This document shows, one piece after another, positions 22,974 to 33,813 of a stretch of DNA of 64,000 bases (the first letter of the stretch is position 1; every line of letters starts with the position of its first letter). The notes below the pieces were generated by a model. The model worked only from the letters and a program-made list of their open reading frames with translations, was not told the origin of the DNA and did not search any database. A program made the translations under genes and the position numbers. Source of the stretch: Monosporascus cannonballus (Eukaryota > Ascomycota > Sordariomycetes > Xylariales); the NCBI GenBank assembly GCA_004154925.1, contig QJNS01000092.1:211082-275081 (forward strand), read 5' to 3'.

Positions 22974-24922
22974 ATGAGCGTCGCCTCCTTCCGCTCCTCG
23001 GCTTCGACGCCGTCGCTCCGCTCTCGCGATGGCCTCCTGCCGGCGCATCTCAGAACGGACAATGGAGCGAACGTGAGGGTGGTCGTGCGGGTTCGGGCTT
23101 TCCTGCCCAGAGGTACGTGCATAACGAAGAACTGGCCTACCTATCCGGTCGCTTCGGGAGGGCGGAGCAGCTTGGGACCGGATCGCGGTGTTCTGCGGAG
23201 GCTAACGATTGGTTTACGAATCATACAGAGATCAAGCGCGGGGCAGAGTGTCTCATCAGCATGGACCCGAGGACACAGCGGACGACGCTCCACGTCCCCA
23301 ACCACACCGACCCGGCCAACGCGCGGTCGAGGTCGCGGAAGGTGATCGAGGAGAAGTCCTTCACGTTCGACAACTCCTTCTGGAGCCACGACCGGGACGA
23401 CCCGCACTACGCGACCCAGGAGGACGTCTACAACAGCTTGGGCGAGGAGTTCCTCGACCACAACTTCGAGGGCTACCACACGTGCATCTTCGCGTACGGG
23501 CAGACGGGCTCCGGCAAGTCGTACACGATGATGGGCACGCCCGACCAGCCGGGGCTGATCCCGCGCACGTGCGAGGACCTGTTCCAGCGCATCGAGGCGG
23601 CCCAGAGCGAGACGCCCAACATCTCGTACCACGTGCGGGCGTCGTACTTCGAGGTCTACAACGAGCACGTGCGCGACCTGCTCGTGCCCGCCGTGCCGAA
23701 CCAGCCGCCGTACTACCTCAAGATCCGCGAGTCGCCGACCGAGGGCCCCTACGTCAAGGACCTGACCGAGGTCCCGGTGCGCAGCCTCAACGAGATCCTG
23801 CGGTACATGCAGGCGGGCGACGCGAACCGCACCGTGGCCAGCACCAAGATGAACGACACGAGCAGCCGCAGCCACGCCGTCTTCACCATCATGCTGAAGC
23901 AGATCCACCACGACATGGAGACGGACGAGACGACGGAGCGCAGCTCGCGCATCCGGCTCGTCGACCTGGCCGGCAGCGAGCGCGCCAAGGCGACCGAGGC
24001 GACGGGCACGCGGCTCCGGGAGGGCAGCAACATCAACAAGTCGCTGACGACGCTGGGGCGGGTGATCGCGGCGCTCGCGGACCCCAAGCACCACCACCAC
24101 CACCACCGGTCGAGCGGCAACCGCGGGCTCCGCAGGGACGTGGTGCCGTACCGGGACTCGATCCTGACGTGGCTGCTCAAGGACTCGCTGGGGGGCAACA
24201 GCAAGACGGCGATGATCGCGTGCATCGCGCCGTCGGACTACGAGGAGACGCTGTCGACGCTGCGGTACGCGGACCAGGCGAAGCGCATCCGCACGCGCGC
24301 CGTGGTCAACCAGGAGGACCACGTGAGCGCGGCGCAGCGCGACGCGCAGCTGTCGGCCATGGCCGACGAGATCCGCCGCCTGCAGCTCAGCGTCGGCGAG
24401 TCGCGGCGGCGCGAGGCGCGCGACGCCCAGGAGGCCGAGGACCGCCTCGACGAGTACCAGGCCCAGGTGAGCAAGATGCAGCGCCTCATGGAGGAGCAGA
24501 AGCTCGTCGCCGAGAGCAAGATCCGGTCCCTGCAGACCGAGAACGAGGCCCTGCGCCTGCACCTCAAGCTCGCCCTCGACAGCATCAAGAACCCCATCCC
24601 CGAGGTCATCGCCGCCGCCACCGCCGCCGAGCAGGTCGGCGGGGATGCCGAAGGCGGCGCGGACGATAAGGAGAACGTCGGCCCCGCGGACGAGGAAGGC
24701 AAGGGGGCCAGCGGGAGGGAGAGTCTCGTGGACGAGGCGTACTTCGACGAGGACGACGGGTACTCGTCCGAGGTGTACGAAGAGAAGGCGAACGACGTCC
24801 AGGACTACATGCACGAGTTACTGAAGGACCTGTCGCTGTTCAGGAGGAAGATCGGGGACGACAAGGACCGGTTCCTCGACGAGAGCTGGCGACAGCCGTT
24901 GGCTTCCGAGATCAATGTCTGA
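22974..24922 (+). CDS. Kinesin-3-like motor protein, short form
   Basis: Two exons (22974-23112, 23229-24922) with a 116-nt GTACGT...ACAG intron give 610 residues. The joined sequence RVRAFLPREIKRGAECLISM restores the start of the motor core. P-loop GQTGSGKS is at about 137-144. Switch I reads NDTSSRSHAVF and switch II DLAGSERAKATEA. The neck start YADQAKRIRTRAVVN is present. Loop 12 (K-loop), between ALADPK and DVVPYRDS, has six His at about 334-339, coded by CAC x6 (24089-24106), where kinesin-3 usually has Lys. After the motor come one coiled coil (about 400-500) and an acidic tail ending in LLKDLSLFRRKIGDDKDRF. No FHA or PH domain is found, so this is a shortened fungal relative of Unc104/KIF1 motors. 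The gene is very GC-rich with strong codon bias. Confidence 0.92.
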
Positions 24923-25191
24923 GCGGTCAGAAGAGATACGAGGGAATGCGTTCACGATGTATGTTACGAAAGGCTTGGTGGTGTCTGGAGTGCGAATTAG
25001 GTAGGAATAGGGGCCTAGCCGGCACGGTTTCATTTGTAAAAGTAAAAGCTGCGAAGATGCTGTCTAGTTTAGTACCAGAATCACGATAGGATAGGCTTCA
25101 GAACGAACTTACGACATTAAATAGTACCCTGCTTCCCTTTACTGACCCGCATCTGGGGGTGGTTGGCCTCGCGCTGATGATAATCGTTCAT

Positions 25192-26413
25192 CTACTTTGA
25201 TTTGTGGTGCACGTTGCGAACGAAAGCGCATAGGGGGTAGAGTGGTCCACTGAATTCCATGTCGTACCTAACAAGACAAAGTTAGCAACCAACCTATACG
25301 CAACCGTGCCATGAAGAGGCTACAACATACCAATAGTTAACAGCCACGCAGATACCATCTTCGGAACATGACTGTGAAACTTTGTGGTACCTTCCACAAC
25401 GTGTCAGCGTGGACCCTGTTTTTCCTTCCAAGTATCCGGCCGGTATCAGCTCACCACATAGCAGGCAAATACAGCATATCTCCCGGATCCAGTGTGACCT
25501 CGAGGGGACGCGCGAGGTGGGAGTATCTCGTGCTCCGCCGGCCCGGGAGCTCGGGATCCCAGATGGCGAAGGGGACCGGATCGCCGCCCTCCTCCCTCCG
25601 CAACCGCAACTCCCCCGTCTCGCCGTCCCGGACGTACGACGCGGGCTCGAGCTCCCGCTCGTTGACGCACGGTTGGCATAGCGGCGGCAGCAGTATGAAG
25701 TGCTTCCTCCCCGCGACCTGCACGTACACGTTCTCGTAGTTGTCCTTGTGGAGCGCCGTCGTCGAATACGAGTTCCCTACCCACATGTTGATGGCGTCGG
25801 GCTCCTTGTCAAGAGCTACGCGCGCGAAGGCGATGGACTTCTGGACCTCGGAGAACAGGCTCACGTACTCGTGGCGAAGGTTGTCGTTTTCTAGCGCATA
25901 TCAGCGAGCTGGGAGAAAGGGAAGGAGCGGGGCGTGAATAGGGTCCAAGAAGCAGCGACTGCTCGATCTCCCCGTCGCTACATCAGTCTGCCCGTGCCGC
26001 TTTTGGGACGTACGTGTTTGCGCATACCTGACCTCCTCGTCGCCGCGGAACGAGGGGCCGAGCTCCTGTCTCCTCAGGTACAGGAGGAAGTCCTCGAACG
26101 GCTGGTCCTCCTCGTGCGGCTTCGCGAAGACGAGCTCGCCGTCCTCGGCCACGGTGGGCGCGTCGGCGTTCCCGAACGGCGTCACGGCGACGTTGACCTT
26201 GTGCCCGCTCAGGGCCTCGCGCAGGTACGCCGCCGTCCACCTCTTCGTCGCCGGCCAGTCGCCGGCGCCCTGCCGCACGACGAACGGCGTGTTCCTCGAC
26301 ACGTAGCGCATGAACTCCAGGGGGCTCGGCTCCTCGCTCAGCTCCTCCACGACCGAGGCGTTCAGCTCGTTGTACGTCGTGATGAGCTCCGCAAGTGGAT
26401 CCGACGGGTCCAT
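25192..26413 (-). CDS. JmjC hydroxylase, JMJD7-like
   Basis: Four exons (26014-26413, 25455-25890, 25331-25390, 25192-25267) give 323 residues. This is a cupin-type 2-oxoglutarate/Fe(II) oxygenase. The facial triad is visible: His181 and Asp183 in TALHKDNYENVY, and His281 in MWYHKVSQS, which is formed only after splicing. Lys192-region GRKHFILLPP is the next core strand, and VNYWYDMEFSGPLYPL closes the fold. The family member JMJD7 is a lysyl hydroxylase of the translation-associated GTPases DRG1/DRG2 in animals. The same role here is inference. Fungal copies are sometimes misnamed after phospholipase A2 because of read-through transcripts in mammals. It converges with the kinesin gene, with 269 nt between stop codons. 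The first intron (25891-26013) has donor GTACGT and acceptor GCTAG. Confidence 0.9.
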
Positions 26414-27275
26414 TTCACGGTAGGCCGTAAGTGCCGATATGTTCTCTTATCCTCCGGCTTATATAAATCTGGTGAAAGGAGCTAGTGAATGAATTGTATT
26501 ACTAGCCCGTAAAAGATGCGTCCGGTGGCTGCACGCAAAAAGGCCGTTATGCTCAGCACAGTATGAAATGAATAAATACGAGAAGTTCTGGCGGAGCAAG
26601 TTGAAAACCTGTATCGCCAACTCCGCTCTCCGCCCTATTCGCAATCCACTTCCAAATCGTGTCGGCTCCTCGAACCTGGCCGCTCAAGATCATGCAGCTG
26701 ACGACGACGTTATTGAGCCCTTCAAACAGCCAATAAAGTCATATATCCGGTACACTTCCTGCACAACGAGGAAATTCTGTTTATCCATACGCTAAGTCAT
26801 CGGGATCTAAGTGAAGAATACTCTGATGTAACATGTCAATAATAGTACTAGGTTGTCGACTATGATATCCATAAACTTGGTTACGGGATTCTCCGATAGT
26901 CTGCAGTAGTTGCCGCCACATCCGTCAGCCCAGCGGGATGGGGGCTACTTACACTACCTAGTAGGAGTATGTAACCTCGGGTCTAGCGATATCCATACAT
27001 CGTGGGACTGTCCTACAGCTTCACCGATATGTACTCAAGCTCTCTATAGCTCTGCGTCATCGCAGCTGAAGGACCTTTAGGGGCTCATAGGGCCCATTTT
27101 GCTTGTGGTTCGTCGCATATCGGATCGGAGCTCTGAATCTTTACCGTATTAAGTATTCGTATTGGCGTACATATGTTGATGCCCGCATGTAAATACTGTA
27201 TGTTTGCATGTATGTAATAAGGCGGAGAGAGCCCATCGCAGCTCTTGAAGCTAATGTAGAGGAATGGATCATAGG
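26414..27275. other. Intergenic, nothing recognised
   Basis: No coding similarity. Short inverted CTAG-type motifs occur (ACTACCTAGTAGG near 26953). The stretch separates JMJD7 from the mariner element. Confidence 0.45.
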
Positions 27276-28636
27276 TACACTAATCGACCAAATGGACCCG
27301 TGCGCTCAGACAACCCCGCCTCAAAACCGCGACCCATATTCCACCCATTTATACCTTCTTAATCCAATAACATAACAACCACCATATGGATTTGGATGAA
27401 TCCGCTTCCGTTTTTGTCGCCGACCGTCGGCCTAATCAGGAATTCAGTCCGGAAGCCCGGGCCTTCATGGTTGGAGCTGTAGCTGCAGGTGCAACCCAGA
27501 CCCGGGTAGCCGAAGCCATGGAGACTGACCGTCAGCGTGTCGGGGAACAACTTCAACGCTTTATAACTTATAGAACGGTCCATGACCTGCCACGGGGACA
27601 CCGTCGACACTTAATTCAAGGTCGCCTAGCTTCGCATCTCCATCATCTAGGCCGGCGTTATCCCCGGGATCCGTACCGTGAGCTCAAAAGCAAGGCGGGC
27701 ACTAATATCAGCGCATTAACGATAAAACGCTTCTTCCGCGGGCTCGCGTTAAGGAAATGGCGCGCCGCGAAAAGGATTAACTTGACGGCTGCTGACGCAT
27801 TCAAACGGTTACGCTTCGCCAAAGAAACCCTCAAATGGAGCAACCGGGGGCACCTTTTGTTAATGCTTTGCTCCGACGAATGTTCCATACAAAACGTACC
27901 CGGCCGCCCGGGCCAATAGGTATTTCGCTTATCGTCAGAGCGCTATAAAAAGGACCTAGTAAATCCGGAAAGTCACGGGAAGGCTGCGTTTTCTATTATG
28001 ATTTGGGGGATGATGTGGTAACGGGAGGGCGAAGGCGGTCTCTCTCCCATCGTCCTTTGCGAAGGAGATCCGGACTCGCCCGGCGAGGGAATGACTTCCC
28101 GGCGCTATATCGAAGCTCTTAAACGAGGCCTTTTTCCTTTTTACGAACCTGGTGATCCCTTTATTTAAAATAATGCTTTAATACATAAAGCTGCCGCCGT
28201 TAAGGAATTTTTCGAAAGATACGGTATTTGGGTAGTCGAATAGCTACCACATTTGCCCGATCTGAACTTAATCGAACACTTTTGGCGCGCTTTAAAGGAC
28301 AAAATCTACGAGATTAAGCCCGAATTCGGATACCTACTTGATAATAAAGAAGACCGTTACCGCGCGTTCGAAATAATTAAAAATGCGTAGTTATAACTTG
28401 ATCTCCGCCTTGTGGTAAAGCTTATTAAGTCACTCCCTAATAGATTGAAAGCCGTTCGTCGCGCCCGAGGATGGTATACACGATTTTAAAAAGCAGCTTC
28501 AGGACTTCAAAATGATATATATAGCTTCTTAATTAGATACGTTTTAATAAAGAAATGAATTGTTGAAGTTATAGGTTTAATATAGGGGGGGAGTGGATTG
28601 ATGGGGGCGCACGGATCCATTTGGTCCCCTGGTCTA
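27276..28636 (+). mobile_element. Tc1/mariner-type DNA transposon, inactive, with terminal inverted repeats
   Basis: The element is about 1.36 kb. Its inner terminal repeats are GACCAAATGGACCCGTGCGC (27286-27305) and the reverse complement of the same 20 bases, with one mismatch, at 28607-28626. In both ends a TA lies 8 nt outside this repeat (27276-27277 and 28635-28636), as expected for a TA target duplication. Between them is a transposase reading frame with stops. Size, TA ends and DDE motifs all point to the Tc1/mariner superfamily. Confidence 0.88.
27386..28489 (+). pseudogene. Tc1/mariner transposase, several in-frame stops
   Basis: The frame starts MDLDESASVFVADRRPNQEF and has a helix-turn-helix region (AGATQTRVAEAMETDRQRV) followed by a second DNA-binding part. 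The DDE domain is visible: CSDECSIQN (first Asp), FI-stop-NNALIHKAAAVKEFF (second Asp, now Asn) and PHLPDLNLIEHFWRALKDK (third acidic residue). Stops occur after RPGQ, after MIWGMMW, before NNALIHK, after WVVE and after IIKNA. At least WVVE-stop-LPH fits Trp TGG changed to TAG, and Asp to Asn also fits G-to-A, the RIP signature. No active enzyme can be made, so the copy could move only if a related transposase acted in trans. Confidence 0.9.
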
Positions 28637-29331
28637 AGTAAAAGACGGGGGGATGTGAGAGAGCAAGGGTGCCTTGTGATGACGCTATACAGTGGACGGC
28701 GAAATCGTAGAACCCGCGGGGTGTTTTTAGGAAAAGCTGCCACTGCAAGCTGAGATCCGTTGTCTCGGTCTCTCAGATAACACCCGCTATTGTACAGTAG
28801 TACTAGTCTACTAGGTAGATGGCGCCGGGGCCACAGCAGTTGCTTACTTGCTAGGTAATTAATAAGAAACGCCCAAAATTGGCATGGAGCTAAGTGCGAC
28901 CATCTTTCCGCTCCAATTTTGCCACCACCAATCGCTAAATTTTTAGGACGGGTCGGTCTTCTGTCTCGGCATGCCAAAGCTGGTTTTGCGAGCGACGCTG
29001 GCGCCATCTTGACTTAACATAACTTCTTCATAAACCGTGGTAACTAGACACTTATTATATGGTCATGAGACCTCACCTGGAGACAACTGTGTTTCTCTAC
29101 TTGTACATGATCGAGTACTTCCCAGGCGGGTAACACCACGGCGCAAGGGATCAATCTGTTGCCGTCTCAAGCTTCTATATACGAGCGCTCTTATACTATG
29201 AACCGCGTATACACGCATTCTTGATGGTTGCACGGTGTGAAAAGGCCTTTATGGCATCCAGGTTGGCACTGGAGACGGCGACGAAACCATTGTTAGAACC
29301 CCATTGGGCGGTTAAACCAAATGCGTGAAGA
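28637..29331. other. Intergenic; promoter side of the SCAP gene
   Basis: A minus-strand frame of 166 codons (28507-29007) crosses the transposon boundary and has no family features, so I do not call it. CTAGTCTACTAGGTAG-type inverted motifs lie near 28800. Confidence 0.45.
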
Positions 29332-32300
29332 ATGATTTGGTATATTCTCTATCCTTTCCGAGGGTATGTAAACCCATGCATGTCTTTTTACACCCCACGA
29401 CCCTCGTCTTTCTTACCTTGATATATAAGATGTCCAGCCGTTCTCTAGCTAACTCACTGGGTAAAAAAAAACACAGGACATCAGAAGCTCCTGTTCTAGG
29501 ACCGACGCATCCTATTCATAGCACATTCACGCGATACGGGAGGTATGCTGCTCGCCACGTCGTGACGACCCTCCTGATCTCAGTGACGGTCGCCTCCATC
29601 CTCGTATACCCCTTTCCGTTCTTGTATAGCACCGACACCAGCAACGGCGCATCCAATCTTCCCCACCATGTCTGGACCGACGCTCAGCCTCTCGAAGATA
29701 AGAACGGGGTTGAGGCCGACGTTCTGATGCGCTCCATATGGGTGCACGGTAGCTACATGCGGGCCCTTGAGAAGGATGTCCTGCTCGGCGCCCTCGAGCT
29801 CCAAGATCAGCTCCTAGGTCCGACAGCCCATTTCAACCCGCGTCAGCCACCTGGGACCGTCGAGGTGCCTGACCCGATGTCATCTGACCTGGCGCCGAAG
29901 CAACGCGACGCCTTCCATGTCGTCAATGGCCTGACCAACCAATCTTGGTTCTTCCACTCCCCCCTGCAGTATTGGTCGTGTTCTGCGGACGTCATAGCCC
30001 AGGATAATGACATTGTGGGGACGGTCAACGCAAGGAAGACGCAGCCGACGTCCGTCAATGTCACGTTGAGGCACTCCATCGTCTTCAGCGGCAAGAGATT
30101 TGAGGACCGACAGCTTGTGGCTGCGGATGCTCTCGTCGTAACCCTCATCCATCTTCGCGACTCGCCAATTGGTCGCTTGTGGGAGCAGAGAGCCAAGGTA
30201 CTCTCAGAGACGATGGCCGATAAGTGGCAGGTATATATTGCTGATGAACCATCTAGCAGGAACGGCCAGCTCTACGAGTTTCAGTTTCGGCCCATGTCAA
30301 TTCCTGACGGGCTTGGTCTGGGAGTCGCATATTTGCTCACTCTAATGTACTGCTTGATCAGCCTCTCTAAGCTACGAGCTGTCAAGTCCAAGGTGGGATT
30401 AATGGTCACCGTTGTGGTACAAATCTGCTTGTCCATGATGTCGAGCTTTACTATCTGTGCAATATTTAAGATCGACCTTTCGAGGATACCTTCATTTTCG
30501 TATCCCATCACCATCTTCTCCCTGAGTCTTGAAAATGTGTTCCGCCTCATCAACGCCGTCATACTCACCCCCTCAGAAGATAGCACCAGTAACAGGGTCG
30601 GTTATGCCTTTGGCGAGACGGCACATGTGGCCCTTGCCGGTGTCGCACAAAATCTGTTAACCCTATATGGCTTGTCCAAGCTTGTGTCTCCTGGTGTTTC
30701 GGCATTCTGTACCTTTGCGGCGATTGCGCTGGTTGTCGACTTCTTCTACCTATCAACTTTCTTCCTTGCCGTTCTCAGCGTTGATGTACGACGAACTGAA
30801 CTTAGTGATGCTCTTGCCAAGGCATCGTTACGAAGAAGCCGTAGGTCGTCTTCCGACCCGCAGACACGTCAAAGCTGGATCGATGCGACGCTACAGGGGA
30901 GAATTGCCCTCTCAACGCGAATTGCTGGTACGATCGTCACCGTCGGCTTCGTTCTCATCGCTCAGTGGCATTTCTTCGAGGGCCAGAGCGTGATGAGGGC
31001 ACTCAGCAGGATCTTTCGTATTTCATCCGAGTACAAAGAACCTAGCACACCTCGCTCATCTCTTTTGGTCGATGTTCATCAGGCCCGGAGCCCCACGTCG
31101 TGGCTTCGACTACAAGACCACGAGACAGCTCGCGAAGTCATACATGTGATCAAGCCTGACGCGCACAGCTACGTCGCAAGAGTCTTCCATCCGCTCGTCT
31201 TCGTCCTGAAGGGTTCGGACCGAATGCCTTCCATGAGGGAACGACTATTACCTCCAGCCGTCTACGACTTTATCCGCCACCATTCGGTTCATTTCGCCGT
31301 AACATTGCTTGTCATCGGGGCTGGTGTCCGCCTGTTGATGAACTACCTCCTATGGGACGAGTTGGCAGAGACTACCGGTGTTAGCAGTGCCAATGACGCC
31401 CCACTGCTTTCCGTGCAGACATTGGACATAGGACACGCCTTGGATGTCGCCCTGATGGCGGCTTCATCTGATGGACACATCGTTTCCGTCGGGTTGGATA
31501 GACTGATTCGCGTCTGGGATGTCAAATCTGGCGGCGACAGCTACGTGCTCATGGAGCAAGGCGACTCTTCAACCATTACGTTCCCGATATTGGCGATGTG
31601 TATCGACGACGAGTCTCACTGGCTAGCTTTGTTGACATGTGACAAAATTTTGCTATGGAATTTATGTGAGCACCGGTGGGCTCCCACTGTGAAGTTGGAT
31701 CCGCATCGACAGAAACCAGAAGCCTTCTTATTCTGCCACGACCCGTCCAGGGCAATGTCGCCTCTCCTTTTAATTCGGCGGGAAGGCGTCTTGGTCGAGA
31801 TAGATGTGGATAAAGGTACAGCAACTCCGTTTAGCCTAGCCGAAGAGAATGCCGTCGTCTCAGTAGGCTCTCTGACTAATAAGAGTAAGTAACCACTATA
31901 GCAATCATAAAGGGGCCCTATATGCTTACGGATAATGAAGGTTCCACGAGGATCATGGCCTCGACGCGAGAAGGTCAGGCGTACATCATCAGTAAAAATG
32001 AATCTAGTTGGGACGCCGCCATTGTTGAGCTACCTCGTATGAGGGAGCGGGAATACCTCTCGATTGTAGCTCTGCCAGATTTGTCCTGCTTCCTCGCCAT
32101 ACGCTCTCAGTCTGTGGACCTTGTAGATTCGCAATCTCAAAACGTGGTGCGCTCGTTTGAGACTGATCCGATCCAACCGAAATCTTTCAAATGTTTTCAT
32201 TCAAGGCCAAGGCGGCAGCAATGTGGCTCTATCGGCGTGCGGACTCTTACATTTGCCTATCTGAACGCCTATACCCGCGACCTCGTGGTACAGACATATA

Positions 32301-32911
32301 ACCCACAGTACGAGGGAGATTCGCTTTGCTTCTGCAGCCCGGATCCATCTCAGAACAAGACATGTTTCTATTGGCAAAACTCGAAGGAGAGCAAGAGACG
32401 GATAGACGACCCGGGGGCCTGGGACGCTCTGCCTTCCAGGATACTCGTCGGAGTTCGGAGGAAGCGCCTCAAGAAACCGAGAGCCTTGGGATGCCAGCCC
32501 CACTCTCCACCACCCCGGGCCGGCAGCGCGATCAGGCATCGCCGCCGGGGGCGCAGCAGCGGCACCCACTCGGCGGCCGAAATCCGGACGCAGGGCGACT
32601 GGGAGGTCTGGATGTACTCGCAGCACGGCAAGCAGGAGACGTGGGAGACGGCGCCGCTCTGCCCGGACGCAGAAGACGCCCGGCACCTATACGTCACGAA
32701 CCTCGGGCCCATGGTGCGGCTCGGCCGCTGCAGCGTCGCCATCGGCTTCAGCAACGTCATCAAGGTGGTCGTCGTCGGCCAGGAGCGCTTCGAGCGCGGC
32801 GACGACGCCCAGCTCGGCGACGGTGTGCCCGCCGTCAGCAGCCGCAGGCGCAAGGGGCCGTCTACCGCTATGCGTACCCGGCCTTCCGTTCCTGCGGACT
32901 CTCTGGCGTGA
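29332..32911 (+). CDS. scp1: SCAP (SREBP cleavage-activating protein) homologue
   Basis: Three exons (29332-29363, 29477-31884, 31941-32911) give 1136 residues. The 32-nt first exon codes MIWYILYPFRG, the usual start of fungal SCAP, and splices onto TSEAPVLGPTHP. This start is better than the in-frame ATG at 29412, which lies in the intron. Membrane helix 1 is at about 30-60. A long lumenal loop follows, then a sterol-sensing domain with several helices (from about 285: GVAYLLTLMYCLISLSKL). More helices lie to about 650 (LLVIGAGVRLLMNYLLW). The cytosolic half has WD-type repeats (DGHIVSVGLDRLIRVWDV; RILVGVRRKR; DWEVWMYSQ). SCAP escorts the SREBP precursor from the ER for cleavage when sterol or oxygen is low. 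No SREBP gene is in the window. A neighbouring MFS pseudogene is unrelated. Confidence 0.93.
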
Positions 32912-33813
32912 CACATGACACGACATGATATGGCATGATGTAATATGACATAGTATCAGCGATGTAGATAAGAACACGCACATAAAGGAGTCGGTGGCCT
33001 CTACGGGCGCACGATCCATCGTATTTTTCGAAATGGGGTTCGGACTAGAGAAAAGGCAGGGACGGGCGCTAGAGACGGGGAACGACATCGGCCGTCCGTG
33101 CATTTCAGGGGTACGGGAGGGGTGGATCGGTGGTTGGACAGGACTGTGCGCGGTTATACTAGATATCTGGGCCGGGTTTGGTTTTACAGCGGCTCTCCAG
33201 TCGTCTCGGTTAGAGTAGAAGGAGTAACTCTGGGACTTGTCGGGGATACTGTTAAGCAGGCGTTTAAAATGCGAGTCCTCTGATGGGTAATTCAGAAGTC
33301 GAAAGCCGTAAGAGAATAGGTGTGCGTGGGTTTGCCAGTTTCAACTTGTAGCGAGTACCGTGTGTTTGTCTTGATTAGGTATTGGCAGAGGTGCCTAGAC
33401 TATTAGAAACGCAGTAATTGAACAGGGAGGAGTTCTCCAAGAGGGTATGATGGAAGGATACACGGCCACGGGTTTTGGGTGTTATGCCCAGGAATACAAG
33501 CAGACTGGGATGCTTTCGAGCATTCAGTATTGTGTTTGCTACATCAACGCGTCTAATCTCACTTCCTATATATTTCGTGGTGGGAGAACGTTGTGGCTGC
33601 CTCTATTGAGTTCGAAGATGCTCGCCCATGTCTGTCTAGCACATAAATAGGGGTTATCTCTCAGCAATTGGCTGTATGTGGCGGTTTAAGATATAGATAT
33701 AACACGAGGCCCTCGAAAGTCGGCTGGGTCACCGAATCGACCGGCTTATATCTGTAGCAGAGCGGAGCACAAGGCTGCGGGGGTCATGCAACTCCGGGCT
33801 CGAATACCGGCCG
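32912..33813. other. Intergenic with a short degenerate tandem repeat
   Basis: Just after the SCAP stop (32912-32955) lies an imperfect repeat of a roughly 8-10 nt ATGACATGATATGG-like unit. The rest has no recognisable gene. Confidence 0.4.

Noticed and set aside
24089..24106. Six CAC codons taken as a vector-derived His tag
   Set aside because: The codons lie inside the motor domain at loop 12 with native kinesin sequence on both sides, and no vector sequence is near.
23141..24814. Long minus-strand open frame of 557 codons opposite the kinesin gene
   Set aside because: It is the antisense of a GC-rich, codon-biased gene. Its product is a low-complexity Leu/Val/Arg/Ala string without any domain.
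28507..29007. Minus-strand frame of 166 codons
   Set aside because: It crosses the mariner end and has no similarity to known proteins, so it is likely chance.
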